A stretch of DNA of 64,000 nt from JAEUIX01 sp046156035 (GTDB lineage Bacteria > Planctomycetota > Phycisphaerae > Phycisphaerales > UBA1924). The position numbers and the translations under genes were made by a program. The DNA lies in NCBI GenBank assembly GCA_046156035.1, contig JBJXEW010000011.1:10168-74167 (forward strand), read 5' to 3'. A model generated the notes under the pieces. That model was not told the DNA's origin. It did no database searches and saw nothing but the letters and a program-made list of their open reading frames with translations. This document shows positions 1 to 8,569 of the stretch, piece after piece (positions within the stretch are counted from its first letter, which is position 1; the number at the start of each line of letters is the position of its first letter).

Positions 1-2
1 CG

Positions 3-341
3 GATGACACGCACACCAAGATCTGGGCCACCCTTCGCCCGGACCAGAAGCAGGCTGTCGAAGGTCGGCTTGAGGGGTTCAAGAAGCAGCGCGCCGAGCG
101 CGAGGGCGAAGCCTTCGCCAAGCGCAAGAGCAAGGAACTCGCCGGCGGCAAACTCGACCCGGCGAACTTGGACAAACTTCTTGAGCGCGTGCCCGAGGCC
201 CGGCGCGAGCAGTTGAAGAAACGCCTGGAGGGGATGACGCCCGAGCAGCGCCAGGAGTTCATCGAGAAGATGCGCGAGCGCGGCGGCAAGGGAAAGGGCC
301 GTGGTGGTGATCCCACCGACGCGAGCCGACCCAAGGGCTGA
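3..341 (+). CDS. C-terminal part of a charged, Spy/LTXXQ-like protein (5' end outside window)
   Basis: The reading frame enters from the left edge and ends at the TGA at 339-341, giving the last 112 residues of a protein. The fragment is very rich in Lys, Glu and Arg, with two short motifs of the type LRPDQK and MTPEQRQEF. These resemble the LTxxQ helices of Spy/CpxP-like periplasmic proteins, but such motifs are weak and the start is missing, so no function is assigned. The last 25 residues are Gly/Lys-rich and look disordered. A good intrinsic terminator follows 40 bases downstream, which supports this as the true gene end. Confidence 0.6.
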   Translation, partial: DDTHTKIWATLRPDQKQAVEGRLEGFKKQRAEREGEAFAKRKSKELAGGKLDPANLDKLLERVPEARREQLKKRLEGMTPEQRQEFIEKMRERGGKGKGRGGDPTDASRPKG

Positions 342-380
342 ACCGCTCGTCGATGCCAAGGAAAAAACGTGAACGCCACG

Positions 381-413
381 CGGGCCGGGGCAGTGTGCCC
401 GGGCCCGTTTTTC
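381..413 (+). terminator. Rho-independent terminator
   Basis: A GC-rich hairpin (CGGGCCGGGGCA / TGCCCGGGCCCG, one mismatch, GTG loop) is followed at once by TTTTT. It sits 40 bases after the stop of the partial gene at the left edge. Confidence 0.75.
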
Positions 414-827
414 CATCGGCGCACCCACGCGGTGCAGTTGCCCGATATGCGAACTAAATGCAAACAGAATGTGAGATAGTGCCGGTGTGTGTGCGGGTTA
501 TCAACAAAGTTTGAAGCGATCTGAACCGTTCAGGACGATGGTTGGTAATCTGGCAAAGATCTCTCTCTCCTCCAGCGGGGCGCTGTCTAACGATGGCGCC
601 CTGCTTGTCTTTTTGTTCGGGCCTGTTTTCTGCATTTTCTGGCGTGGGTCGCGGCTGAATCACCGCCGAACGCCACGCGTTGCCAGAACGAGGGATTTTT
701 CGCATTGCCGATCGTGAAAACGTGATTCTCCATGCGTCGCGCGTCACGCCGTATCCCACCCGAACCAGCCGCTCTGGCGCCGCCCGCGTGGGTCAGGCCC
801 CGACACCAGCGCCTATAAACCGCCCGC
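414..827. other. Non-coding gap, AT-richer than surroundings
   Basis: No convincing gene is seen. The stretch 430-720 is clearly less GC-rich than the flanking genes and has no codon bias in any frame. A weak hairpin (GGGGCGC...GCGCCCT, about 576-608) is followed by TTGTCTTTTTG. The gap probably holds the promoter of the epimerase gene, but no individual site can be assigned. Confidence 0.4.
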
Positions 828-1787
828 GTGACGCTCTCCGGCACGATTCTGGTTTCGGGCGCTGCGGGCTTTCTGGCCTCGCACGTGTGCGAGGCGCTCA
901 CGCGCCGCGGCGTGCGCGTGGTGGGGCTGGACAACTTCGATCCCTTCTACCCCCGGGCCGACAAGGAACGCAACCTGCGCGAGGCGCGGGCCGCGGGGGG
1001 CTTCGAGGTTGTCGAGTGCGACCTCTGCGATGAGCACGCCGTCCGCGCTCTCGTCGATCGGGTCCGGCCCGATGGGGTCATCCACCTCGCGGCCAAGGCC
1101 GGCGTGCGCCCCAGCATCACCGATCCGGTCGGCTTCGTGCGCGCCAACGTGCTGGGCACGCAGGTGCTGCTGGACGCGGCCCGGGCCGGCGGCTGCGGGC
1201 GCGTTGTCATGGCCTCCTCCAGTTCCGTCTACGGCAACGCGAAGGTGGTGCCCTTCAGCGAGGACGCGGTTGTGGATTCGCCCATCAGCCCCTACGCCGC
1301 GAGCAAGCGTGCGTGCGAACTCATCGCCTTCACGCACCACGCGCTCACCAAGATGCCCATCGCCTGCCTGCGGTTCTTCACGGTGTACGGTCCCCGCCAG
1401 CGGCCCGACCTGGCCGTGAGCCTGTTCTTGCGCAAGGTGGCCGCGGGCGACCCAATCGAGATGTTCGGCGATGGCACCACCAGCCGCGACTACACCTACT
1501 GCGACGACATCGTTGCGGGCGTGCTCGCGGCGTACGAGCGGATTGACGCGCACGGCCAGCGCGTCTGGAACCTGGGCAACAGTTCGCCGGTGAGCCTCGC
1601 CGACATGATCGCGACGATCGGGCGTGTGGTGGGGCGCGAGCCCAAGGTGGTGCGCAAGCCCATGCAGCAGGGCGATGTGGACCGGACCTACGCCGACATC
1701 TCTCGTGCCAGCGCCGAACTGAACTATCGACCCGGCGTGGCCTTTGAGGAGGGCGTGCGCCGTCAGTGGGCGTGGGCGCAGTCCTAA
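828..1787 (+). CDS. NAD-dependent epimerase/dehydratase (UDP-glucuronate 4-epimerase-like)
   Basis: This is a 319-residue short-chain dehydrogenase of the extended (sugar nucleotide epimerase) type. The N-terminal Rossmann motif is SGAAGFLASH (residues 10-19), followed by VVGLDNFDPFYP, the form typical of UDP-glucuronate epimerases. The catalytic Tyr-x3-Lys is YAASK (Tyr156, Lys160), preceded by the ASSSSVYG segment, and the C-terminal half carries RDYTYCDDI, as in the family. The start is GTG at 828, because the Rossmann motif follows within ten residues. It likely makes a nucleotide sugar for polysaccharide synthesis. Exact substrate (UDP-GlcA or UDP-Glc) is inferred only. Confidence 0.88.
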   Translation: MTLSGTILVSGAAGFLASHVCEALTRRGVRVVGLDNFDPFYPRADKERNLREARAAGGFEVVECDLCDEHAVRALVDRVRPDGVIHLAAKAGVRPSITDPVGFVRANVLGTQVLLDAARAGGCGRVVMASSSSVYGNAKVVPFSEDAVVDSPISPYAASKRACELIAFTHHALTKMPIACLRFFTVYGPRQRPDLAVSLFLRKVAAGDPIEMFGDGTTSRDYTYCDDIVAGVLAAYERIDAHGQRVWNLGNSSPVSLADMIATIGRVVGREPKVVRKPMQQGDVDRTYADISRASAELNYRPGVAFEEGVRRQWAWAQS

Positions 1788-1790
1788 AAG

Positions 1791-1891
1791 CCCCCTCCCA
1801 GAGGGAGGGGGTGGGCGAGATCGGCGCTGCACACACGCCCGCCAACCGCCGAGGTCTCCGCATGGACGTGGGGGGTGGGCGAGATCGGCGC
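1791..1891. repeat. Family-1 hairpin repeat (CCCTCCC-AGA-GGGAGGG) with duplicated flank
   Basis: A perfect 9-bp stem with an AGA loop lies at 1791-1811, directly after the epimerase stop. It is followed by GTGGGCGAGATCGGCGCT, and the same 18 bases recur at about 1874-1891, so the flank is duplicated. Five more copies of the hairpin occur in this window (29349, 30894, 38615, 45695, 63754). The first copy may also work as a terminator. Confidence 0.7.
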
Positions 1892-1916
1892 TTCGCCGCA
1901 TCCCTAACGTGCCCGC

Positions 1917-2918
1917 GTGCCAGCGGAACACCAACACCCCGCGCTCGACGCACCAACGGCCGCCGCGCCACGCTGCCCGGCGTGCCGATACGACCTCTCC
2001 GGCACGCCCCCGACGTGGACGCACGCCTGCCCGCTGCGCGGCACGTGCCCGGAGTGCGGGGCCGTGTTTGCCTGGAGCGATCCGTTTTGCGCCGCCGTGC
2101 TGGCGCCCCCCTGGCTCTTTGAGTACACCCACCGCTCAGGGCCCCGCGCGTGGCTGGCCTGCGCGGCCCGTGTGCTCATCCCTTGGCGCTTCTTTGATGA
2201 ATCGCGCGGCATCGCCCGGGCCACGCCGGTGGTGGTGCGCAGGGTCGTGCGCTTCACGGTGATGTCGTTGGTGCTGTCGCACGTTCTCGTGGCGATCCTC
2301 ACGACCGTGCAATCGGTGGACCGCCTGCGGCCCGCGTTCGCCTTCGGCACGCCCCCGCAAAGGCAGGAAGCAGCGTGGCGTGTGGTGGTGCCCTTGGTCT
2401 GGCCGTACGGGGGCTTTGGGTGGACGGCGCACTGGTCCTACCGGCCCATGCTCGGCACGGCGTGGTGGTTCTTCATGCTGTGGGTGGTGCTGATCGGCCC
2501 CTGCGTGTGGGCGGTTTCGCGGGGTGTGCGGAGTTCGCACGGGGAGGGGGCTGCGGGCGCGGCGCCGGCGCGGCTGCTGCGCATCAGCGCGTACGCAACA
2601 GTCGTGGTCCCCGTGGCCATGGCCTGCTGGAGCGGGGCGTTCACGGCCTATGTCCTGGGCTTGTGGCCGCGCGGCAGCGCGCTGAGTTCACGCATGACCG
2701 GCATGGTGTACTCGGCCTGGTTGCCGGCGAGCCTGATGGGTCTGTGGGTGCTGCTGTATTGGCTCAGCGGCGGCGCGGGGCACCTGGGCGGCGGGCGTGC
2801 CCGCCTGCGCGTGCTCTGCGGCCTCGTGCTGGCGTGCATCGTGGCGGCGTGCGTCGTGTGCGTGTGGCCCGGCAACACGCTCTGGCCGGTGATCCGCGCG
2901 GCGGCGGCGGGGCCGTGA
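1917..2918 (+). CDS. Zinc-ribbon multi-spanning membrane protein of unknown function
   Basis: A 333-residue protein starting with GTG at 1917. Residues 20-47 hold a zinc-ribbon-like cluster (Cys20, Cys23, Cys38, Cys44, Cys47; motifs CPACRYDL and CPECGAVF). The rest has about four or five hydrophobic segments (near residues 115-135, 180-200, 215-240, 262-285 and 300-320), so it should be an inner-membrane protein with a cytoplasmic N-terminal zinc finger. Proteins with a CPxCRYDL ribbon followed by membrane helices are common in planctomycetes, with no known role. It is monocistronic here and convergent with the fibro-slime gene. Confidence 0.7.
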   Translation: MPAEHQHPALDAPTAAAPRCPACRYDLSGTPPTWTHACPLRGTCPECGAVFAWSDPFCAAVLAPPWLFEYTHRSGPRAWLACAARVLIPWRFFDESRGIARATPVVVRRVVRFTVMSLVLSHVLVAILTTVQSVDRLRPAFAFGTPPQRQEAAWRVVVPLVWPYGGFGWTAHWSYRPMLGTAWWFFMLWVVLIGPCVWAVSRGVRSSHGEGAAGAAPARLLRISAYATVVVPVAMACWSGAFTAYVLGLWPRGSALSSRMTGMVYSAWLPASLMGLWVLLYWLSGGAGHLGGGRARLRVLCGLVLACIVAACVVCVWPGNTLWPVIRAAAAGP

Positions 2919-3016
2919 AACGAAACACGTCCGCAGCGCTTTGGCGCCGCGGACGCGGTGGAAGGAAGGCGTAGTTGGGCCCCTCGCTGGGCGGGGGCAC
3001 GAGCAGGGGGGGAGGC

Positions 3017-4012
3017 TCAGTCGTACAGGGCCGTGGTCGCGGGCAGCGGGGCGGGGCTGAGTTTGAGCGTGGTTTCGATGCGCCAGTTGGATTCGGTGGT
3101 GTGCCGCTCCGCGTGGAAGATCTTGAGCATGTACTGCTTGCCGTCCTCCAGCCAGGCCAGGCGGTCGAGTTCCAGATACTGCTCCACCTTGCCGTGGATG
3201 CCGCCCAGGTCGATGACGAGTTGGCCGTCGATGAAGACCCACACGTCGTCATCGCCCGTGAACTTGAAGATCTGCCCTTTGCCCTTCTCGAAGATGAAAC
3301 TCGTCTCCACCTCCGTGGTGAAGTGGAAGTTCTTGCCCGTGCTCGAGTAGTTGCCGAAGAGTTCCCCGTTGATGGGGAAGAACCCGGACTTGGACTTCCA
3401 GGGTTCGTCGGTCGCCGAGTCCATCACGTACTTGTTCGTGCCCGCCACGCGGTTGAGCACGAGCGGCACGTTCTTCGACACGTTCACGCCCGAGACGTCG
3501 CGGTACCACTGGGCGAACGACGCGGCCGACTTGAAGCAGTACGAACTGTTGTTGCTCGCGTACGAGCCCGCCACGTCGCCCAGCGACGCGTTGTAGAGCG
3601 CGGGGTTGATCTGGCGGCCCGACTTGTCCTTCCAGTGCTTGCTGATGGCCTTGCCCTGAAGGTTGTTGGCGGTGGGCTTGCCCTGAGAATCAAGCGCCGT
3701 GTTGAGCGCCCCGACGCGCAGGTTGCAGATGCCCGTTTCAAAGTCGTCGTGCCCGCCGCTGGAGCCCTTGTGCTTGAAGTCGCGCACCGTCGCGTTCACG
3801 TTCAGCGATGCCGGCAGATACGCGTACGCGTCGTCCGCCGAGTTCGCCTGGCTCACCGAGATCGCCACCCCCGTGCCCGCCAGGGCCGCGACGGCCAGGA
3901 GCGGGACCACCCACTTGGCGACACGCGGCGGCTGAGGCGTGCGAGCCTGGGGGCAGCGGAGCGGCTTGCAGGAGAGGCGGTCGGGCGTGGGTGCGGGTGT
4001 GTTGTCGGCCAT
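3017..4012 (-). CDS. Fibro-slime domain surface protein
   Basis: A 331-residue protein. The start at 4012 (MADNTP...) has GGAG about ten bases upstream; an in-frame extension to 4087 lacks any signal. Residues about 33-52 form one membrane-spanning segment, and the rest is extracytoplasmic. The C-terminal half carries the fibro-slime hallmark FTGDDDVWVFIDG followed by LVIDLGGIH (around residues 250-275), a PA14-like calcium/carbohydrate-binding fold. The family was first described in Dictyostelium slime proteins and in Fibrobacter and is frequent in planctomycetes. The protein is probably membrane-anchored and surface-exposed, perhaps adhesive. No linked genes clarify its partner. Confidence 0.85.
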   Translation of the reverse strand: MADNTPAPTPDRLSCKPLRCPQARTPQPPRVAKWVVPLLAVAALAGTGVAISVSQANSADDAYAYLPASLNVNATVRDFKHKGSSGGHDDFETGICNLRVGALNTALDSQGKPTANNLQGKAISKHWKDKSGRQINPALYNASLGDVAGSYASNNSSYCFKSAASFAQWYRDVSGVNVSKNVPLVLNRVAGTNKYVMDSATDEPWKSKSGFFPINGELFGNYSSTGKNFHFTTEVETSFIFEKGKGQIFKFTGDDDVWVFIDGQLVIDLGGIHGKVEQYLELDRLAWLEDGKQYMLKIFHAERHTTESNWRIETTLKLSPAPLPATTALYD

Positions 4013-4182
4013 GGCGGTCGCTCCGTTGCCGCTCGCGTGCTGCGCGTGCGGCCGGCCCGGCGCATCGATCCAGCGTCGGGGCCACACGGCCCACCACGCG
4101 AGCAGCGTCGGACCCTCTCAACGTGCGATTGGGCCGCGGCCCGTGCCAGTGAAGACGGCGCGGCAGGGTGTCAAGGGCGCGC

Positions 4183-4214
4183 GTCTGTGCGGCTCCGGCA
4201 GGGGCAGCACAGAC
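4183..4214. repeat. Short inverted repeat upstream of murA
   Basis: GTCTGTGC at 4183-4190 pairs with GCACAGAC at 4207-4214, with a partly paired GC-rich middle. It lies in the 341-base gap between the divergent fibro-slime and murA genes and could be an operator, but only one copy is present here. Confidence 0.35.
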
Positions 4215-4353
4215 TCCGGGCGTGCCGAGCCCGAGAATCGCGCCGAAACTGCGGCCCGCGCGCCGTTCGGGCCGACGTATATTCGTTCTCGGAGCACGCG
4301 CTCTGCATGGCTCGCCGCTCACGGCCAACGGCTCACGGCTTCTGGAGGATGCG

Positions 4354-5700
4354 ATGGATCGCTTTGAGATACGCGGCGGCACACGCCTGACGGGCAAACT
4401 CACCGTGAAGGGCGCCAAGAACGCCGCCCTCCCCCTGATGTGCGCCTGCCTCCTCACCGACGAACCTGTCATCATGCGCGATGTGCCCGACCTGGCAGAC
4501 ATCGCCTCCATGCGCAAACTCCTGGGCACGCTGGGCGTGGAGGTGGAGTACACGCCCGACCTCCGCCTCAACGCCCCCGGCGGCATCACGCGCATGCACG
4601 CCACCGACCGCACCGCCTGCCACGCCGAGTACGAGATCGTCCGCACCATGCGCGCCAGCATCTCGACGCTCGGCCCCATGCTGGCGCGCCGGGGCGAGGC
4701 CCGCATCTCCCTCCCCGGCGGGTGCGCCATCGGCGAGCGGCCCGTGGACCTGCACATCCGTGGCATGGCCGCGCTGGGGGCACAGATATCCCTCCAGGGT
4801 GGCGACATCGTCGCCAAGGCCCCCAAGGGCGCTGGTGGTGTGCCCCGCCTCAAGGGGGCGCGGGTGTTTCTGGGCGGGCCCTTCGGCAGCACCGTGCTGG
4901 GCACGGCCAACGTGATGTGCGCGGCCACGCTCGCCGAGGGCACCACCCTCATTGAGATGGCCGCGTGCGAGCCGGAAGTGGTGGACCTGGCCAACATGCT
5001 CATCGCCATGGGCGCGCGCATCACCGGCGCGGGCTCCCCCCGCATCATCATCGAGGGCGTGCGCGAACTCCACGGCGTAGACCATCGCGTCATGGCTGAC
5101 CGCATCGAGGCGGGCACCTACATGTGTGCCGCGGCGATCACCAACGGTGATATCACGCTGGAAAACTGCCCGATCGACGCCCTCATGGCGACGCTCGACC
5201 ATCTCCATCACATGGGCGTGACGGTGACGTGGGACCAAGGGATGGACCCATTGCGGACGACGGCCCGCGTGACGGCCAGCCGCGTGCTCAACCCGATCGA
5301 GGCGACGACGCAGCCGCACCCGGGCTTTCCGACCGACCTGCAGGCCCAGTTGATGGCGGTGCTGACGCTGGCGGATGGCAACAGCGTGCTGACGGAGCGG
5401 ATTTTCACCGAGCGGTTCCTGCATGTGGCCGAACTCTCGCGCATGGGGGCCAAGTTGTACCGGCAGGGGGCCACGGTGGTGGTCTCGGGCGTGCGCAAAC
5501 TGGTGGGTGCACCGGTCATGGCCAGCGACCTGCGCGCCAGCGCCTGCCTGGTGCTGGCGGGCCTTGCCGCGGAGGGCCAGACGATCGTGAACCGTGTCTA
5601 CCACCTCGACCGCGGCTACGACCGCATGGACGAGCGGCTGAAACTGCTGGGGGCCGACATTGTGCGTGTGAACGACCGGGAACCCGCGGCTGTGGCGTGA
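4354..5700 (+). CDS. murA: UDP-N-acetylglucosamine 1-carboxyvinyltransferase
   Basis: 448 residues, the usual MurA length. It transfers enolpyruvate from PEP to UDP-GlcNAc, the first committed step of peptidoglycan synthesis in the cytoplasm. The start at 4354 follows GGAGGA at an ideal distance, and MDRFEIRGG matches the typical MurA N-terminus. LTVKGAKNAALPLM near the N-terminus is the substrate-binding loop, and SLPGGCAIGERPVDLH holds the catalytic Cys (residue 124), so the enzyme should be fosfomycin-sensitive in principle. The C-terminal DLRASACLVLAGLAA motif is also present. Its presence argues that this planctomycete makes a peptidoglycan precursor. Confidence 0.96.
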   Translation: MDRFEIRGGTRLTGKLTVKGAKNAALPLMCACLLTDEPVIMRDVPDLADIASMRKLLGTLGVEVEYTPDLRLNAPGGITRMHATDRTACHAEYEIVRTMRASISTLGPMLARRGEARISLPGGCAIGERPVDLHIRGMAALGAQISLQGGDIVAKAPKGAGGVPRLKGARVFLGGPFGSTVLGTANVMCAATLAEGTTLIEMAACEPEVVDLANMLIAMGARITGAGSPRIIIEGVRELHGVDHRVMADRIEAGTYMCAAAITNGDITLENCPIDALMATLDHLHHMGVTVTWDQGMDPLRTTARVTASRVLNPIEATTQPHPGFPTDLQAQLMAVLTLADGNSVLTERIFTERFLHVAELSRMGAKLYRQGATVVVSGVRKLVGAPVMASDLRASACLVLAGLAAEGQTIVNRVYHLDRGYDRMDERLKLLGADIVRVNDREPAAVA

Positions 5701-5770
5701 GGCACGCCGCGATCCGCGAAGATATTCACCACAAAGACACAGAGGGCACAAAGGAAGACAGAGAACCGGA

Positions 5771-6274
5771 ATGGATGCGAGAGCGGTCCAACCTCCCTGT
5801 CCGCCGCCCTCGTGCCCAGCGTGCACGCGATTGCAGCGAGCCAAGCCCGGCGATGACCCTTTCTACCTCGCCGTGTTTCGCGAATCGATTGCCATCTTGC
5901 ACAAGCACCAACGCTATCCCGGATGGTGCACGTTGTGGTTGAAGGACCACCACGAGCACCTGGCGCTGCTGCCGCGCGAGCGGCAGGAACGGCTGCAACT
6001 CGATGTCCTCGACCTTGCCGCGGCCATGCACACGGCCTTCGACGGCCCCGGCGATCCCTCCCGCGGCATTCCCCCCGGCCCCATCCGCATCAACTATGAA
6101 TGCCTGGGCAACGTGGTCGCGCACGTGCACTGGCACCTGATTCCCCGGCGTGCCACCGACCCCGACCCGCACGCCACCGTGTGGGTGCGGCCCGTGGCAG
6201 AAACAGATCGCGGCTGCGATGACAGCATGCGCGATCGCCTCATGGAAATGCTCAAAGCCGCGTGCCCGCGATAG
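5771..6274 (+). CDS. HIT-family nucleotide hydrolase/transferase
   Basis: A 167-residue histidine-triad protein. The triad is HVHWHLIPR (His118, His120, His122), the signature of nucleotide-binding HIT proteins such as diadenosine tetraphosphate hydrolases and HINT-type phosphoramidases. The N-terminus has Cys10, Cys15 and Cys18, as in HIT proteins that carry a structural metal. It begins 71 bases after murA on the same strand and could be co-transcribed. The exact substrate cannot be told from the sequence. Confidence 0.85.
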   Translation: MDARAVQPPCPPPSCPACTRLQRAKPGDDPFYLAVFRESIAILHKHQRYPGWCTLWLKDHHEHLALLPRERQERLQLDVLDLAAAMHTAFDGPGDPSRGIPPGPIRINYECLGNVVAHVHWHLIPRRATDPDPHATVWVRPVAETDRGCDDSMRDRLMEMLKAACPR

Positions 6275-6311
6275 ACCCGGGGCCGCAGCGGTGCGTACCT
6301 TGTGCCGCGGC

Positions 6312-7304
6312 ATGAGCGAACCAAGCACAAGCGCGTCGTCGGGTTCGCTGGGCCCCGCCCTCGAGCCCGCGCTCATCGCCGCCACGCAGGGCCGCCTCTC
6401 CTCCATCCGCTGGTTCCGCTCAGACTGGCAGCGCGGCGGGGGCTCCACGGCCCTGGCGGTCTACGTGCCGCAGCCATCCGCGCCGGCCATCGAGGTCGTC
6501 GTCAAGGTGCCCGTCACCTTCAACGAGATTCGCTGGACACGTGAACTCTCCGATCGTGCCGCGGCCGCGGCAGATCCGTCTCCCCCCACGCCGCGCTTGT
6601 TGGCGGGCGATGTGCGCCTGGGCGGCTACGACCTGGGCTGGCTTGTGCTGGAGCGCCTGCCGGGCCACCCGCTCGGTGCCCACGCAGGCCCGGCGGAGGC
6701 GGCCGCGATGGTGGCGGCGCTTGACCGCTTCCATGTGCTCGCCGGCGCAGTCTCGTCGGCCCACGATGCCCCGCCGGGAAAGCAGTTGGACTTCGAGAAA
6801 CTCATCGCGGCCAGCCGCGCCGTGGTCAAGCACGGCGTCATCGCCGAGAGCCAGAAGTGGAACAACGAACTCAAGGCCGTGAGCAAGGCCCTGCCCGCGC
6901 TCCTGCGGCACTGGCACGAGCGTGCCATCGACACATGGTGCCACGGAGACCTGCACCCCGGCAACGCCATGTGGCGGCACGCGGCGGCGGAACCACGCGC
7001 CGCGGTGCTCATTGATCTGGCGCTCGTTCACCCCGGCCACTGGGTGGAGGATGCCCTCTACTTCGAGCGCGTCTACTGGGGCCGCAGCGAACTCCTCGGC
7101 GAGAAGAGCCCCGTGGCCCTCCTTGCGCAGCGGCGGCGCGAGCGCGGCGTGCACAACCCGGACGATTACACCGTCGTCGCCGCGGCCAAGCGTGTGCTCA
7201 TGGCGGCCGCTGCCCCCGGCATGGTGGAGGTGGAGGGCAACCCCAAGTACCTGCACGCGGCCCTGGAGTTGATCGAGCGATATCTGCCCGCGGGGGCGCG
7301 TTAG
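6312..7304 (+). CDS. Aminoglycoside-phosphotransferase-fold (APH) kinase
   Basis: A 330-residue protein with the APH/choline-kinase fold. The catalytic segment is HGDLHPGNAMW (His211, Asp213, Asn218), followed by the metal-binding VLIDLALVHPG segment in the DFG position and the helix WVEDALYFERVYW. An N-terminal lobe with VVVKVPV provides the likely ATP-binding Lys. The start at 6312 (MSEPST) lies 37 bases after the HIT gene, so the two may be co-transcribed. The natural substrate is unknown: the family includes antibiotic, choline, fructosamine and maltose kinases. There is no reason here to call it a resistance gene. Confidence 0.78.
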   Translation: MSEPSTSASSGSLGPALEPALIAATQGRLSSIRWFRSDWQRGGGSTALAVYVPQPSAPAIEVVVKVPVTFNEIRWTRELSDRAAAAADPSPPTPRLLAGDVRLGGYDLGWLVLERLPGHPLGAHAGPAEAAAMVAALDRFHVLAGAVSSAHDAPPGKQLDFEKLIAASRAVVKHGVIAESQKWNNELKAVSKALPALLRHWHERAIDTWCHGDLHPGNAMWRHAAAEPRAAVLIDLALVHPGHWVEDALYFERVYWGRSELLGEKSPVALLAQRRRERGVHNPDDYTVVAAAKRVLMAAAAPGMVEVEGNPKYLHAALELIERYLPAGAR

Positions 7305-7337
7305 CCGCGCCAGATCGCGTTGCCGGCGGGCTCAATG

Positions 7338-7363
7338 AGGCCCCGGCGCGAGCCGGGGCTTTT
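7338..7363 (+). terminator. Family-3 hairpin acting as terminator
   Basis: The stem AGCCCCGGC-type (GCCCCGGC / GCCGGGGC, loop GCGA) is followed by TTTT, 35 bases after the APH-like gene. The same hairpin recurs at 28439, 38570, 38685, 45492 and 46359, so it is a repeated element used as a terminator. Confidence 0.8.
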
Positions 7364-7411
7364 GCGCTGGCAACGGCCACACTGCCCGCTGCTCCGGAGC
7401 GCCGCAGCGAA

Positions 7412-7438
7412 AGAGCCCCTGCTTGCGCAGGGGCCTCA
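7412..7438 (-). terminator. Family-3 hairpin acting as terminator for the convergent gene
   Basis: Read on the minus strand, AGGCCCCTGC-GCAA-GCAGGGGCT is followed by CTTTC, 13 bases after the stop of the convergent gene at 7452. It forms a tail-to-tail pair with the terminator at 7338. Confidence 0.7.
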
Positions 7439-7451
7439 TTTGAACGCTCTG

Positions 7452-8372
7452 TCAAGGGCGCCGGGCCGATGCGCGACGTCTGGCGGTGCGCGCGGCCGGG
7501 CGTTTGGCACGGGGTTTGGCGCGGGCCGGCCCCGTCGGGCGAGACGTGCGCGCCGGGGCCGACGCCACGGCGCGGCTGGGCTTCCTGCGTATCGCGTGCG
7601 CCACCAGTTTGCCGATCGCCGCGATTGCGTCGGGCGTCGCGGGGGCCGCCGTCCCGTTGAGCGTGCGCACGGGGCCGATGCGCCGGGCCGCCGCCAGCGC
7701 CGCCGCACGAAGGTGCGGGCAGCAGTCGCCCACGGCGATGAGCGCCTCGATCATGGAAACCCGTGCCTGGTTTGGCGCGCTGTGCACCTGACCCTCGATG
7801 CGGTCAATCACGGAGTAGAGCAACGCATCGTCCACGCTCACGCCGCCACGCATCATGGCCGAGAGCGTGTCGTACGCCACGGTGAGCGTGTACTCCTCGC
7901 GTGACGTGGCCCACTCGGTGAAGCGCGTGAGGGCCGCGGCAGACCGCGCGGCCGCGGCGCCGAAGGCCCCGCTTGCCGGAGCGCACTTCACCAGCCGCGC
8001 CCAGCGGTCGAGCGCATCATCGTCCAGCGCCCGCGGGTCGGCAAGGAGGGCGCCCAGCATCTGTGCATCAAAGTTGCCGCTGAACCAGAGTTCCTCGGCC
8101 ACCTCGTGATTCATCTGCACCTTGCTCGCAAGGTCCTTGATCGCCGCGGGGCTCACGCCGAAGATCTCGCCCGTCGCGCCCTGGCGCGGGAAGAGTTTGC
8201 GGTTCTGGGCCGTGCCCTCACGCCGCAGCGCACGCATCACGACATGAAAGTCGTACTCCACCGGGCGCGCCACGGGGCGGGCCGGCACCGCCTTGGCCGT
8301 CACGACCACTGTCGGCCGCGCGGCCTTGCGCGGCTTGCTTTGGGGCGCTCTCTTGGCTTGCAGCGTGGGCAT
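7452..8372 (-). CDS. DNA alkylation repair (AlkD-like, HEAT-repeat) protein
   Basis: A 306-residue all-helical protein. The segment RQGATGEIFGVSPAAIKDLA followed by AEELWFSGNFDAQMLG matches the start of the DNA alkylation repair enzyme family (AlkC/AlkD, HEAT-like repeats), which excises bulky or cationic alkylated bases. Family members have a similar core length. The first 30 and last 45 residues are rich in Lys, Arg, Ala and Pro and are probably disordered DNA-binding tails, an addition seen in planctomycete nucleoid-associated proteins. It stands alone between convergent terminators and a kinase gene. Glycosylase activity is not proven, since catalytic residues in this family are poorly conserved. 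Confidence 0.75.
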   Translation of the reverse strand: MPTLQAKRAPQSKPRKAARPTVVVTAKAVPARPVARPVEYDFHVVMRALRREGTAQNRKLFPRQGATGEIFGVSPAAIKDLASKVQMNHEVAEELWFSGNFDAQMLGALLADPRALDDDALDRWARLVKCAPASGAFGAAAARSAAALTRFTEWATSREEYTLTVAYDTLSAMMRGGVSVDDALLYSVIDRIEGQVHSAPNQARVSMIEALIAVGDCCPHLRAAALAAARRIGPVRTLNGTAAPATPDAIAAIGKLVAHAIRRKPSRAVASAPARTSRPTGPARAKPRAKRPAARTARRRASARRP

Positions 8373-8569
8373 CGTGTCGCCTCCAGGCGGCCTCCGGGGC
8401 CGCGTGGTTGTGGGAGGAAGCGAATGTTACGACCGCCGCGCGTGGAACACCCCCGCAAACATAAAAAAACCCCGGCCATCGCCGACGCAATAGTTGTCTG
8501 TTAGGTGCTTCGGCCGTGGCCCCAGTCGCCCAGACCCCGCCCTTTCGCCCCTCCACACGCCGGGCCGGG

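Noticed and set aside
487..717. 76-codon frame in the first intergenic gap
   Set aside because: No codon bias, no ribosome site and no recognisable sequence; the region is AT-richer non-coding DNA.
813..2132. Long minus-strand open frame over the epimerase and membrane protein genes
   Set aside because: It is antisense to two recognisable genes, has no family motif and no plausible start; a GC-rich codon-bias shadow.
6312..7304. Aminoglycoside resistance gene
   Set aside because: The protein only shares the broad APH fold; nothing ties it to antibiotic substrates.
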